A stretch of DNA of 64,000 bases, taken from assembly GCF_000090795.2 (NCBI RefSeq), contig NW_003546350.1:62001-126000 (forward strand), given 5' to 3'. How positions within the stretch are numbered: position 1 is the stretch's first letter; each line of letters begins with the position of its first letter. Shown here piece after piece: positions 34,135 to 56,756 of this stretch. Below the pieces are notes generated by a model. That model saw only the letters and a list, made by a program, of their open reading frames with translations, was not told where the DNA came from and did not search any database. Position numbers and translations under genes: made by a program. Origin of the DNA: Amphimedon queenslandica (Eukaryota; Porifera; Demospongiae; Haplosclerida; Niphatidae).

Positions 34135-34563
34135 CCTACAGAGAAAGAGCTCCTATATCAATACAAGGCAAGATACTTCAAATGGTACCTTGCTTTTTTC
34201 CTGCTAATGAACTTGCTTTAATTATTATAATTAAAAAGACAGACCTTTCTTTCAAGTCAAGGGCTACAATTACACAGGATATGCTGCTTTTGCTGAGTCG
34301 ATGGGCGTGGTCAAGCGAGGGAGTTACGTGACGTCATGATTATTATGTGACGTCATATCCTGCTGGAGGTGTGTCGTTGTCAAAACAGCTGCTGGTTTCC
34401 ATGTGGTTCATCCAATCAGTTTCTTTCCCGGGTACTGTGTTTCCATTGGCAACTCTGTTTACATCTTCTTGAGCTAGCCTCTGAGGGTAATTCAAATGCA
34501 GAGAGAATTTATGCAATTTAGCAGTCTCCTTGTTATTATTATTAAGTTGTTATCATTTTAGAC
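34135..34563. promoter_or_regulatory. Divergent TALDO1/SYCP1 promoter region
   Basis: About 430 bp between opposing start codons. It contains ATGGGCGTGGTC near 34302, two ACGTCA/TGACGT CRE-like half sites near 34330 and 34352, an inverted CCAAT (ATTGG) at 34445-34449, and probably a noncoding SYCP1 first exon with donor GAGGGTAAT near 34486. No TATA box is obvious. Confidence 0.45.
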
Positions 34564-37500
34564 ATGCAAGTCCTCAGGTCAAGGGAAATGCTGTCTTTTA
34601 AGCACTCTGGTCAAGCCTTGAGGCACAAAAACCATTCATTCAGGCAAGAGAATAAAGGTGCTTTTCAATCATTAATGATTGTAATTAATTAATAATTATA
34701 AATATCGTAAAATTAATTTTTAGAATTTATTAATTATTTATAATTGCAGAAGAAGTTCACAAGCAGAGTAATGAGCGATTGGGTCTGCTCCACTCTCGTC
34801 TCCAGCAGGAGGCTGAGAAAATTCGCCAGTGGAAGAATTCCACAGAGCTCGACATTCAACAGAAAAACCATCAGCTCCAAACTGCTCATCAACTGATTGA
34901 CAAACAGCAAAAATCTTTGATTGATGTTCAGGTGAGCTTAAGAGGAAACATACCAGTATTAATGAAATAAAAAATTAGTTGAAAAATGACTCACTGAGCT
35001 CACGGATTGAAGAAGAAATAGCTAATCAGAAAGAAATACAGAGAAAGTACTTGGAAATACATGTACATGTACTAGCATGTTCTATTATACGCAATAGGAT
35101 TAATTCCACTCGTGAAATGTGTAATGCTCTTAAAGAACACGTCTTTAAAGTTGAGCAGGCTGTGGAATTAGGAGAGTCAGACAGACAAAAACTAATGGAA
35201 GAGAATGCACTAACGCAGCAACAATATATGGTACCATATTAATTATTAATTGTTTTATGTGTGAATGTAAGATGTGCACAGAAATAGTAATACTTAGTGC
35301 ATGTGGGTATCATCATACCATTTCTTTCAATATTGCAGGAGCTTTTGGAGCTATTTAAATCATTAGAAAAAGAGCAATCAGAGAAGTATGACTTGCTAAC
35401 TAAAAACAGTATGTACATGTACATAATGGAGTGATAAAGGTAATGTTCATTAATTTTAGTTGAAGCAAAAGAAGCTGAAAATGAAGCATTATTAGTACAA
35501 CTATCAGAGCTTAAAGTCACCAGTGAGAAAGAGGTTAGCTACACTAAGTACACTTATTAATTAATTTATTTATTTATTTTATTCTTTAATTGTTGAATTA
35601 GATTTCAACTTTGCAGAGTGAGCTGGAGTCATTGAGTACCAACTTGACTGAGACTAAGAATACAGTTGTACTTCAAAGAGAGAAAATCACTTCTTTAGAG
35701 CTGGAAAATGGTACAGCTGCATGTACAATTGTACATGTATCTCTATTGTGTATGTATCAATGTACATATCTCATTAAAGTTTGAGTTGATCACAACTGAA
35801 ATTTTGGGTCTTGAGCATTACTAAAAATTGATCAAATTTTGGAAAAATACCTAAGGCTATAGCCCATGGTTTTTTCCGAAAATTGGCCCTGAAATCACTC
35901 CAAATTTTCATTACATTTTCTGATACATATTGATGCCCTTATGCTTTGTAGAAAGTTTGAGTCAATTCCGACTTCAATTTTTCAAGTTACAGCCATTTTT
36001 ATAAAATGTGACCATAATTGACAAAAGGTACCTTATGGCGGATTTTAAAATTCATCATTATGATGAAAAATATGAACCTGTAAGTGCTCTTTTAGACAAC
36101 TATTGTTTCTAAAAGTTGCATAGTACCTTTTTGCATCCTCTGGAGTAATTTCATGATAAATGGAGCTTAGCAAGTCGGATTTTTAAGGCTATAAAGACCA
36201 ATTTTCCTATCCGCCATAAGGTACCTTTTGTCAATTATGGTCACAAATGTCAAAATCCTGAAAAGTACCCAAGGCTATAGCCCATGGTTTTTTCCAAAAA
36301 TTGGCCCCAAAATCACTCCAAATTTTTATTACATTTTCTGATACATATTGATGTCCTTGTGCTATGTAGAAAGTTTGAGTCGATTCCGACTTCAATTTTT
36401 CAAGTTACGGCCATTTTAAGAAAATGCCAAAATTCTGAAAAATACCCAAGGCTATAGCCCATGGTTTTTTCCAAAAATTGGCCCTGAAATCACCCCCAAT
36501 TTTTATTACATTTTCTGGTACATTTTAATGCCCTTATGCTTTGTAGAAAGTTTGAGTCGATTCCAACTTCAATTTTTCAAGTTATAATCACTTAATAATA
36601 AACCAAGCTAAAAATACCTCCATTTTATACCCTTTCTGCTTATAAACAGATAAACTTGAGCAAAGAGTAAATGATGGTGAGTCTGCACTTAAAGTCAAAG
36701 AGTGTGAGCTTAAAACCAAAGATGAGGAACTGGAGAGCAGAAAGGTACATCATAAAGCTTTATTGAACTAAAAATTACTAATGATAAATGAAGGTTGAGC
36801 TGATTACTTTGACTGGTAATATAGAAGCACTGAATAATGAGATTAGCCAGTTAAAGTTAACATGCAGTGAAGCTCAGAAGCACATTACTGATCTGACCAG
36901 TACACATCAAAAGAGAGAGAATGAGCTGATTGATTGCTGTGGTGGGCTAAAGACAGAAATAGAAAAAGAAAAACAGAAGTATGGAGTCCTACATGTATAT
37001 GATTTGGCTGTTGACTATTATTAATAGATTAGCTGAATTGGAAAGTCAATTGAAGGGTACAGAAAATGAAAAGGTTATAGCCCATCTACCATATGCATTT
37101 TCTCATACTGTTCCTTCCTTAATAGGCATCTCTTGAGAGACAATGTGCTGACCTGAATGAGAGCTTAGCTGCAACACAGACTGAGAAAGCTAATCTTGGA
37201 AGCCAACTCTCAAGTCTTCATGAGAGCCATAAGGAGCTCACTAAGGATTTGACTCAATTAGAGACTGAACTCTCAGCATGTCAACAACAAATATCAACAC
37301 TACTGCTGGAGCTGAAAGAGAAAGAGAATGAAAAAGAGGTACTGTAATATTGATTATTAAGTTTTGCCCATTATACATGTATGCCCCTTTGCAGGCTTTA
37401 AGAACTAAGATGGATAGTTTGTTGGAAGAGAAAGACAAACAAGTTTGTTTTGCTATGATTATATGTGATGTGTAACCTATAATTATTATAGATAGGAGAA

Positions 37501-39400
37501 ATGATAAGGAAACTAGTTGAAATAGAGAGTATTGTTGAAAAAATGGAAGAAGAAGTAATGGAGTATAATATTATTATCATGCTTTATTATGCATGTATGT
37601 ATAGAAGAAAGATTTGCTTTTGATTCTGAAAGAGAAAGAAGGTTCCATTCATGACCTTGAACTAAAGGTACATTAAAGTTTTATTTATCATTATGATACT
37701 TTTATAGAATAAATCACTGGAATCAGCAATGGTGATGAATACTAAAGAGGCAACACTTGAACTGACACAAATCAGAGATGAGGTGGACCAGAAAGAGAGG
37801 GTCAAAGAGCAGCTGCTAAAAGAAGTATGAGCATTAAAACTTATATTGTTTTATAATTTTATTTATTAGAAAGAAGATTTGAGGAATGAATTGGAGAAGC
37901 TTCGCCAGAAAATAAAAGAATCAGAATCAATGGTAAGAGCATATACACCTTACAAGAATACTTTTGTATTCCATTGCTCACATACTTATAGACTTTAGAA
38001 CTGAAGAAAGAGATTGCTGCAAAGACCAAGTCAATTCAAAGCTACGAGAAAGAGATGGAGCAAACGAAATCTGACAAATGTCGGCAAGAAAAAGAGAATC
38101 AGCTACTACTGAGAGAGAAGGAAGCATTGGAGAAGAAGATTGAAGAGATGAACAAGGAAGTATCTTCTTGCAAGAGAACGGAGGCAGAAGCCAAAATGAA
38201 AATGAACTCACTTGCCGAGGAGACTGGGATGACACTGGAGAGATACAATGTTAGAAATTATGTGGATCAAATGGCATTAGTAAATGTACATGTACATAGG
38301 CTGAAAATGCTCGTATTTTGGAGCAGAAAGCTAAAGAGATACTGTCCCTGCAAGAAGCCAAGGCCTTGGAGGTCAGCAGCCAAAGCATGATGTGCATGAT
38401 GTAAAATTGTTGAGACTGAATTTTATATGCAGGCAAAAGGGAAAGAAGAAATGAAAAGGAAAGTAACAAAACTAGAGAAGGAAGTGCAAAGGTTGAATCA
38501 AGAAAGAAAGGTATTTGGAGAGAGAGAGTCATGATAACATACTATTGTTTAGGAATGTGCTGCTGAAGACAGTGAGCAGTATCAAATGGAAATTGAGAGT
38601 TTAAAGCTCCAGCTTAAAGAGAAGGTTAGATGTGCAATCATCATAAGAGTAGTCACTTAATTATTGTATTGTTTTACAGGAAGAAGAAGTAAAGGAGCTG
38701 ATAATGGCAGCCAAGGTACTTCAGCAACAATTAGACAATGTAAAGATAATTATGATCACAAATATGAATTTATCAACTATTATGTATGTATGTAGGCATC
38801 TATGATCAAACAAAAAGAATTAGCCACAACAGCAAGCAAAACTATTACTCCAAAAGGTAATGAGCATAGGCCATCATATAACGGCATCTTATTGGCATTT
38901 TAGCTGGTCCACCTCTTAAGGCACCATCAAAAAGACCTTTCTCCTCTATAGAGAACACTCTATCAACCCATACTAGCAGTCAGACTAAGAAAAACAACAA
39001 AGTATTGGTATCAGTAAAAATTATAATCATACTGATAATATAATAATTAGGAGACACAAGAGAAAAGGAACTTTAGACAACTCTATCCTGATCAAGAAAA
39101 TGAGACACCACCATCTTTTAAAAAGCCTAGAACAAAGGTATGAGAGTATAATTGATGCATACAGTATACACTTGAAGAATATACAGTCATGGACTCTTAG
39201 TATTAGCAAGAGTAGATACTCTTGGTCTATTAGACTAGTGCTTTATTTCATAGCCATCATATTCCCTAACTCCAAACACAACTGGAGGAATGAGGGGAAG
39301 GAAGACTTCAAGAGGGAGAGGTGCTCAACCCAGACAAACAGAAAAGAATACTTCATGGTTTGACACTGATCCTGTGTTTGGATTCCCAATAGACAGTTAA
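34564..39400 (+). CDS. SYCP1: Synaptonemal complex protein 1 (transverse filament)
   Basis: A long many-exon coiled-coil gene. First coding exon near 34564-34670, then exons such as 34750-34931, 34980-35050, 35100-35230, and about twenty more to the stop at 39398-39400. SYCP1 forms the transverse filaments that zip homologous chromosomes in meiosis. The N-terminal segment NERLGLLHSRLQQEAEKIRQ, continuing WKNSTELDIQQKN and then REMCNALKEHVFKVEQ, aligns well with vertebrate SYCP1 (KEAEKIKKWKVSTEAELRQK, LCNLLKET). The rest is nearly continuous coiled coil. The C-terminus is basic and Pro-rich (GPPLKAPSKRPFSSI, then RGRGAQPRQTEKN), as expected for the DNA-associated end. Generic coiled coils can mimic each other, but the N-terminal match is specific. 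Exon details in the middle were not all phase-checked. The intron at 35705-36650 carries satellite A and a MITE. Confidence 0.82.
35770..36600 (+). repeat. Satellite A array (three to four units, one split by a MITE)
   Basis: Units about 177 bp marked by AAGGCTATAGCCCATGGTTT near 35850, 36272 and 36449, all sense to SYCP1 and inside one intron. A 237-bp element interrupts the array between 36008 and 36244. Confidence 0.92.
36008..36244. mobile_element. MITE-like element nested in a satellite unit
   Basis: Perfect 36-bp terminal inverted repeats: 36008-36043 begins GTGACCATAATTGACAAAAG and its exact complement ends at 36244. Total 237 bp with no coding capacity. Flanked by direct AAAT (36004-36007 and 36245-36248). 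Removing the element plus one AAAT restores an ordinary satellite A junction, ATAAAATGTCAAAATCCTG. Confidence 0.92.
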
Positions 39401-40046
39401 AATATCAACATTCATGTATCACTGTAGCAATTATTGTTATTATTATTAAAAATCAGCAACCTTTATTCTCTTATTCTTGTATAAACTGTACAGAGTGTTA
39501 TTATAATTATTTATGTATCACATTATTGAAGAATAATAATTTACAATAGTCAAGTTCATCTGTAATTTTTACCTCAAAAAGTGACAAAAACACATACATG
39601 TACTCATAATTGCTTGTATCAAATTTAAACTGATTTCAATCAAAATCAAAAATTTTAAGAACTTTTAAAGCTGCTAATCACTAGAAGAAACTTCTCCATT
39701 TCATTGTTAATGTTTTTGCCAGTTTATATGAGCTACTTCATAAAGTACAAGTATGGCCATTATTTTTAATTATTTTGAATAGCAAGGTTAAGATACAACT
39801 ATTATAACACAACAATTATTCATCAATTATTATACATAAAGCAATAATGTGTGTGTGTGCGAGAGAGAGAATAATGGGGACAAAATGAAATAATAATAAC
39901 GACAACACGATAATAATAATAACAATAAATGGAAGTGTCTATTATTATTTTGTCATTATAAGTATGTACACAATCAATCAACTCAAATCATAGAATAGAT
40001 TAAAGGACAATGAGAGAGAGAGAGAGAAGGGACTTTAGCTGTTCTA
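39401..40046. other. Tail-to-tail spacer SYCP1/CCDC6
   Basis: Holds both 3' UTRs. Contains a decayed satellite B fragment (39600-39675: TTTAAACTGATTTCAATC), a GTGTGTGTGCGAGAGAGAG simple repeat near 39850, and AT-rich sequence. No coding signal seen. Confidence 0.55.
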
Positions 40047-45608
<5,562 letters not shown>

Positions 45609-45786
45609 GTCTTCTCTATAGATAAAGAGACAAATACAAGATCTTTCTTTTCTCTCTCGCTCTCTCTCTCTTTTTCTGTCACTCTGTCTTTCACACTTCT
45701 CATTAAATATTCATTGAGTTGAGACCACACCCAACAACAGCCACACCTACAATTTGCACTGCTTGCCAGCTCCACCTTGTGAGAAA
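45609..45786. promoter_or_regulatory. Divergent CCDC6/ankyrin-gene promoter
   Basis: 178 bp between opposing start codons; contains ACCACACCC near 45724 (complement of the GGGTGTGGT form of the recurrent motif), CCACACC near 45741, and a pyrimidine-rich tract near 45650. Confidence 0.45.
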
Positions 45787-46681
45787 ATGTCCCGCACTCT
45801 TCCAAGAGATAATGGAGTCCTTTGCAGAGCTGTAGCAGCCGGAGATCAAGAGGTAGGACAGTCATTTTAAGGATTTCAATAATTCTGCTATTATTTTTAG
45901 CTTGTGGCATCTTTATTGAGTTCTGGTTCTAATGTAAACGAGGCTTCCAGTGATGGAAAGTATCCATTAGTCATTGCAGCTTTCCAGGGACATGCAGAAA
46001 TAGCTAAGCAACTCTTAGAGGCTAAGTAAGCACTGCAAAAGATAATTCATATACACTTATACACACCCAACCATCACAGTGCTGATGTGAATGTTGCAAA
46101 CATGAGTACTGGCTGGACTCCATGCCACGCTGCAGCTATCAGAGGACATGGTAAAGTACTGCTTTACCTAATGGAGCAACAACCAGACCTCAGTCTTAAA
46201 GACACCATGGGAAGGTATTGATTTAACAAAAAGTTGAAATTATTCTTTGGTGTATGTCGACACACAGAACTGCTGTGGACTTTGCATCTGCACAGGATTC
46301 TATCTGGCCATATTTTGGAGGTAAGGGCAATTAAATTAATGTTACTTTACACTCTTTCTTTATCAGTTTTAAAATGTCAAAGGACATCGAAAGAGAATCT
46401 AATACGCTTAGATGTAATCAGGAAAGAAGAGGAAGAAGATTTGAAGGGAAGTGAATCGGAACAAGTTAATGAAAGACCCAGGAGTACAAAGCCTCTCAGC
46501 TACTACAGTAGGCCTGGTTCATCTTACGTATTAACTGAACAATCAACTAAGAATGAGCTGTCGTCTAAAAGCAAGGTAACTAGATTAATATTAAAGTACT
46601 ATAATGATCATGAGATGGTTTCAATTTCAGAGTGTAACAGCTGCAGTAGCTTATGGAGACATTCTCTATGAAGAAAGATAA
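45787..46681 (+). CDS. Small ankyrin-repeat protein
   Basis: Six exons (45787-45852, 45901-46025, 46080-46214, 46268-46320, 46367-46575, 46631-46681) sum in frame to 212 aa. Three to four ankyrin repeats occupy residues about 8-125: LCRAVAAGDQELVASLLSSG, DGKYPLVIAAFQGHAEIAKQ, and GWTPCHAAAIRGHGKVLLYL, followed by a partial DTMGRTAVDFA. A basic/acidic tail follows with SYYSRPGSS. I cannot name an orthologue; ankyrin repeats mediate protein binding. The repeats lie one per exon, in the common modular pattern. Confidence 0.85.
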
Positions 46682-46791
46682 ATCATGACAACATAAACAA
46701 CTGTATTAACAACAACAATAATAATAATAATAATAATAGTGATAAAGACATGTGTCGTAATTTTGGGTGAATTAAATTAGAATGGGTGCAG

Positions 46792-48123
46792 CTACAATGT
46801 TCTAGTCCTAATCGGTAAATTGCATTTCCATTCTTTATGAATCTCTTCTGCCTGGATCTTAATGTCTCTCATTGCCTCCTGCATCAAATCAGTCACTTTC
46901 TTCCTGAGGAGTACACCATTCTCAGAGTGAGCACTACGAAGTCCAGATACATCTAAAGGGTCTCCGACAAATAGCGTCAATCTCTTGAAGAACCTAGGCA
47001 TGTACGGTCGTTTCTCCGGCAACAGGTCTTCCATTCCAACATGCCATATTGGGAGAACAATCGGCGCTATTTTAGCTTCAGCAATAATTCTTCCGACACC
47101 TGAGAGAGGGAGAGAGGGGGGAGGGAAAGAGAAGACAGAAGAGGTGTATAATTACTGTAATAGTTGCAAATGCAATAAGGTTTTACCCCATTTTAATCTC
47201 ATGTTGGTGTTACTGATATTGACTTTGCCTATAATCATAAAAGTGATAGAATCAGCTGCTAACTACTGAGCAGCTGCCATTAAAACAAACCTTCAGGAAA
47301 TAAGTGAACCCAATGGCCGTCATCGAGCAAATCGATACAAAAGTTTAACGCTTTTTGATACACACCATCACCTTTGGAAAGAGGAGAGACAAAGACACGA
47401 TAACAAAGAAGATCAAAATGGAGGAAGCTCATTAGACATTATAGACTGAACTATGGTCTACAGTGTACCTCTAACAATTGGTATTATCTGTCCTGTTGCC
47501 AGCACTGCATTAAACAGCTTGTTCGTGAAGCATATCTCTTTAGCAGCTGGGGTCCTGTGAACAAGAGAATGAAATAACTACAGGAGGAGTAGGGGAGGGA
47601 TGCTACTAACCATTTCCTGGTTGTCATTTTTAAATCACATCTCATTGGAAGAGGAGCTAATACAAGAATGATGTAATACATTATATGTACATGTTAAATT
47701 ATATGAATATTTGCATACAAAGATCCCCCATTGCTATTAGTACTTCAACCCGTACCACTATTATTATAATTCAAATAACAGTAACCGCCCACATACCAAA
47801 TATGACAGGATCGTCAATACAAGATGAATGATTAGACACAGTGACTAGAGGAGTTCCCTCTGGTCTCTCAAGAATTGCTTTAGTTAATCTGTTCAAGTTC
47901 TTTGTTTGGACTTGTTGCAATCCTTTAAAGATAAAACAAGAAAATTTCAATTTATAAGATAAGAAAACTAACTGAGATAGAGTTTACAGAGGGCATGGCC
48001 AGACATGAAGAATGGTAGCTGCCGTAGCCGCCATTTCAAACCAAATGTCTTTGGAAAGGGCCAGTCCTTTAGGCTGGAGCCTTTGTTTGATATCTTTGAT
48101 GAGGTCGAACTGAAAGACGCCAT
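46792..48123 (-). CDS. TAFAZZIN: Tafazzin, cardiolipin transacylase
   Basis: Seven exons (47973-48123, 47797-47922, 47612-47657, approximately 47469-47554, approximately 47291-47371, 47187-47228, 46792-47099) sum in frame to 279 aa. Tafazzin remodels cardiolipin acyl chains in mitochondrial membranes. The HX4D acyltransferase motif is intact in [13 protein letters not shown]; other matches are [42 protein letters not shown] and [13 protein letters not shown]. The start was chosen at 48123 because this frame gives [20 protein letters not shown], matching the vertebrate WPFP start; another frame with its own ATG ends at a stop. Start codon lies 104 bp from that of SSB copy A. Confidence 0.95.
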
Positions 48124-48227
48124 TGAATATTAACCCTTTGACCACACCCATATTAGTCACGCCCTTCACATCTTCATTGATAGAACATTCGAACCAGGAA
48201 ACTTTAGAGTTTTTGAGATTTTCTGAT
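48124..48227. promoter_or_regulatory. Divergent TAFAZZIN/SSBP1-A promoter
   Basis: 104 bp between opposite starts of two genes for mitochondrial proteins. Contains ACCACACCCA near 48140 and CACGCCC near 48158, both forms of the recurrent motif. Confidence 0.5.
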
Positions 48228-49132
48228 ATGCTCAGGCACACAGTATTCAAAGTAGCTTATGCACAAACTTATCTCCTACTATAATTTAATGTCCTTTTTA
48301 TTTTTAGATTACTAGAAATGTCACAAGTGTCAGGACAGTGAATACTGTAGCTCAAGACCTATCACCTGAGGCTTTGGCCCAGCAAGAGTTTTGTAATTCT
48401 TTTGTTTATTTTTGTCTCTTAATTTACAAGGAAACCTTTTTCTAGCATATTCTAAAGTCCAGTTATTGGGGCGTGTCGGTCAAGACCCTAAGTTGGTTGG
48501 TCTTTACCAAGAGACAGCACTCTTTCATGTTTTTGTCAACTATCATCCGAGTCAGTTATCTGAAACAGAACCAGATCTATTCGGGGATGTGTTAAGATCC
48601 AGAGGTAATAATTACAAATTGTATTCCACCTTGCATGCTAAGTATTGTTTTAATTTAATGATGTTAATGATTTTGTTGCCAAAGTTTATTATTAGCAAAT
48701 TTAATGTCTTGTGTATTGTAATCATTTTTTAGCAAATTGGTTCACCGTCTTTGCTACAAAACCTTCACTAAAGACATACGTAATGGAGTCTGTACGGAAA
48801 AGGTAATCTGTAAGTGCTGCAGCATGAAGGATGAATGGATTATATATTCACATTATTATTATTATTCGTAATTATTATTTTATTCTGTAGGACACGTGTG
48901 TTGTGTATTGGATCCTTATCTAGAGATGCTGAAAGAAACGTATTCACCGTCAAACTCAGTAGGCCCACCATCTACTCAAAATTGATTGTGATTATAATTA
49001 ATAATAATAATAATTATTATTATTATTATTGAGTTCTCTTTTGTTCAAATAGATGACCTTATCCTGATAGATACTCCTCGTCTTGAGTTGAATAAAAGAG
49101 GAACAGCTGGCAAAAGGAAAAGTACAAGCTGA
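48228..49132 (+). CDS. SSBP1: Mitochondrial single-stranded DNA-binding protein, copy A (diverged)
   Basis: Six exons (48228-48251, 48308-48392, 48446-48604, 48733-48802, 48891-48958, 49053-49132) give 161 aa. Exon 1 encodes MLRHTVFK, a start like vertebrate MFRRPVLQ and part of a mitochondrial presequence. The OB fold starts YSKVQLLGRVGQDPKLVG, nearly identical to vertebrate mtSSB HLLGRVGQDP. The next block has ANWFTVFATKPSLKTYV where mtSSB has TWHRI; then RTRVLCIGSLSRDAERN. The basic tail is RGTAGKRKSTS. mtSSB forms tetramers that coat single-stranded mtDNA at the replication fork. The replaced WHR suggests altered DNA binding. Confidence 0.88.
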
Positions 49133-49375
49133 AACTTTCCTTATATAATTATGACATTTAGTATAATGATAATGATAATAATTATATATTCATAATATTC
49201 ACACACATAAACAACTATGGTATCTATAATTGTATAAAGTCACAGAAAATTAATTTAAAAAAATAATAAACTATGCAAGACATTATTAACGCTCCGCCCA
49301 CAAACATTACAAATAAAACCACGCCCTTGACACGTGTTACAACAAGGCAGCCATTTCTGAATTCTGTACTTAATA

Positions 49376-50230
49376 ATGTTCAGACAGACACTTTTCAAAG
49401 TAATCCATGCGCAACCTTGTCCCTTATTCTTCTTATCACAGGTCAGTAATGTCGCCAGTTCCATTAGGACACTCAAGACAGCTCCTGTTCTGAGTATTGA
49501 GAAGTGTAAGTCTGCCATCTTGTAAGGACATTAATTATTATTTTTAATTTTGAGTGCTACGCTGTAGGGTATCTCTTTATGTTTATACTCTTCTCCACTT
49601 TCATCTCTTTTTTTAGCATTTTGTAAAGTCCAATTGTTGGGACGAATTGGTGCTGACCCAAAAATTATAAGTACCGGTAACAGAGAGGTGGTGCTATTCA
49701 ACGTTGCCGTTAATATTATGGCAAAAAAATTAGATCCAGCTGGAGAGACGTCTGATCCTGAAGGTAACTTTTTATGTTTCAACGAGTACATAATAATGAA
49801 GTTTAATCATTATTAATTTTTAGCAGCTGATAATATTCACCAGTACACTCACTGGCATGCTGTAGTTGTGAGGAGACCGACTTTGCAAACCCACGTTTTG
49901 AAAAACTTTTTTAAAGGGTAAGGAAAGATTGAAGGAAAATGTAGTTTATAATTATTGTTCTTTTTGTAGTACACGAGTGCTGTGCAATGGTGTACTGGCA
50001 TTGAAGACCCAGGAAGGATCCAACAGACCTTCGTACACTGTAGTATTAGGTGAGTCGTGCTTGCTTTAATGATTAATGAAAGTATTTATTTATTTATTTT
50101 CTGTTTTTATTTCTTTCGTTCATTAGATGAAATAACTAATTTAGGCCATCCAAGTCAAAGACAAAACTTGTCTGAAAGTTCTGAAGATAAAAATGAGTCA
50201 TCTGAGACTGACAATGCAGACACAGCTTAA
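49376..50230 (+). CDS. SSBP1: Mitochondrial single-stranded DNA-binding protein, copy B
   Basis: Six exons (49376-49399, 49442-49505, 49617-49763, 49824-49917, 49970-50049, 50127-50230) give 170 aa. The start MFRQTLFK is close to vertebrate MFRRPVLQ. The OB fold has CKVQLLGRIGADPKIISTG, then THWHAVVVRRPTLQTHV retaining the mtSSB Trp-His pair, then TRVLCNGVLALKTQEG. The C-terminus is acidic (DKNESSETDNADTA), a feature that in bacterial SSBs recruits partners and is weaker in animals. Intron phases 0, 1, 1, 2, 1 and the 24-nt first exon are identical to copy A, so the pair arose by tandem duplication. Followed by a (TTA)n run at about 50238-50294. Confidence 0.9.
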
Positions 50231-50234
50231 CGTG

Positions 50235-50294
<60 letters not shown>

Positions 50295-50295
50295 G
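50235..50295. repeat. ATT microsatellite
   Basis: (ATT)n of about 20 units just 3' of SSB copy B. A second AAT tract is at 50442-50468. Confidence 0.9.
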
Positions 50296-50469
50296 ATAAA
50301 TAGTTCACTTAAACATACTTTTGTAGTAATAAATTGTAATAATTATTGTTACATAAAAACTATGTTGTTGTAGAATTTTTTTGTTATAAATCTACAAAAA
50401 ATAATTTTAATAATCAATAATGTGTGTGGGTGGTCATGTAATAATAATAAATAATAATAATAATAATGA

Positions 50470-56214
<5,745 letters not shown>

Positions 56215-56756
56215 ATTCCTAAAGGAAATACACACACTCACTCTCTCTCGCTGCCACCTTCCCTTACTCTAAAAAGCGCCAAAACTAAACAGACAGCAAC
56301 CATGCCACTCCTGTTTTGTTACCATAGCAACACTAGCAAGATACACGCCCATTAAATTCAAATTCGCGGGTAACGGCGCGGAATTTAATCAACACATCGC
56401 TGCTTGCTACCGGATTTTTCCCCATTCTGAGAACACACTGACAATGAATGGTGTCACATAAACATTATTACTTCAATGACATGTTTTAACTGCTTTCACA
56501 ATTACCGTTGATTTAATCAAACAATAATTACATTTTTTAAAATAAAAAAACAAAAACAAAAACATCACCAGGACGATCAAACAAGAGAGGATCATAGAAA
56601 TACTTTAAAATATTACACGTAAACACAAAATAACCATTTACCGTAACAACAACAACAACAACAACAACAACAGTAATAGTAAGATTAATAATAATAATAA
56701 TACATAAATACAATAATGATGATGATAATGATGATCTGTTTTTCTGTCCGTTTCTC
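56215..56756. other. Gene-free spacer, CAPS2 promoter side
   Basis: Between the CAPS2 start and the stop of the synaptotagmin-like gene, both on the minus strand. The first 150 bp hold the probable CAPS2 promoter (ACACGCCC near 56342, CGCGGG, GGCGCGG near 56375). The distal part has AACA and AAT simple repeats from the neighbour's 3' UTR. Confidence 0.5.

Noticed and set aside
48001-48250. Alternative tafazzin N-terminal frame with its own ATG
   Set aside because: It stops before the next exon; the neighbouring frame gives the conserved WPFP segment and correct phase.
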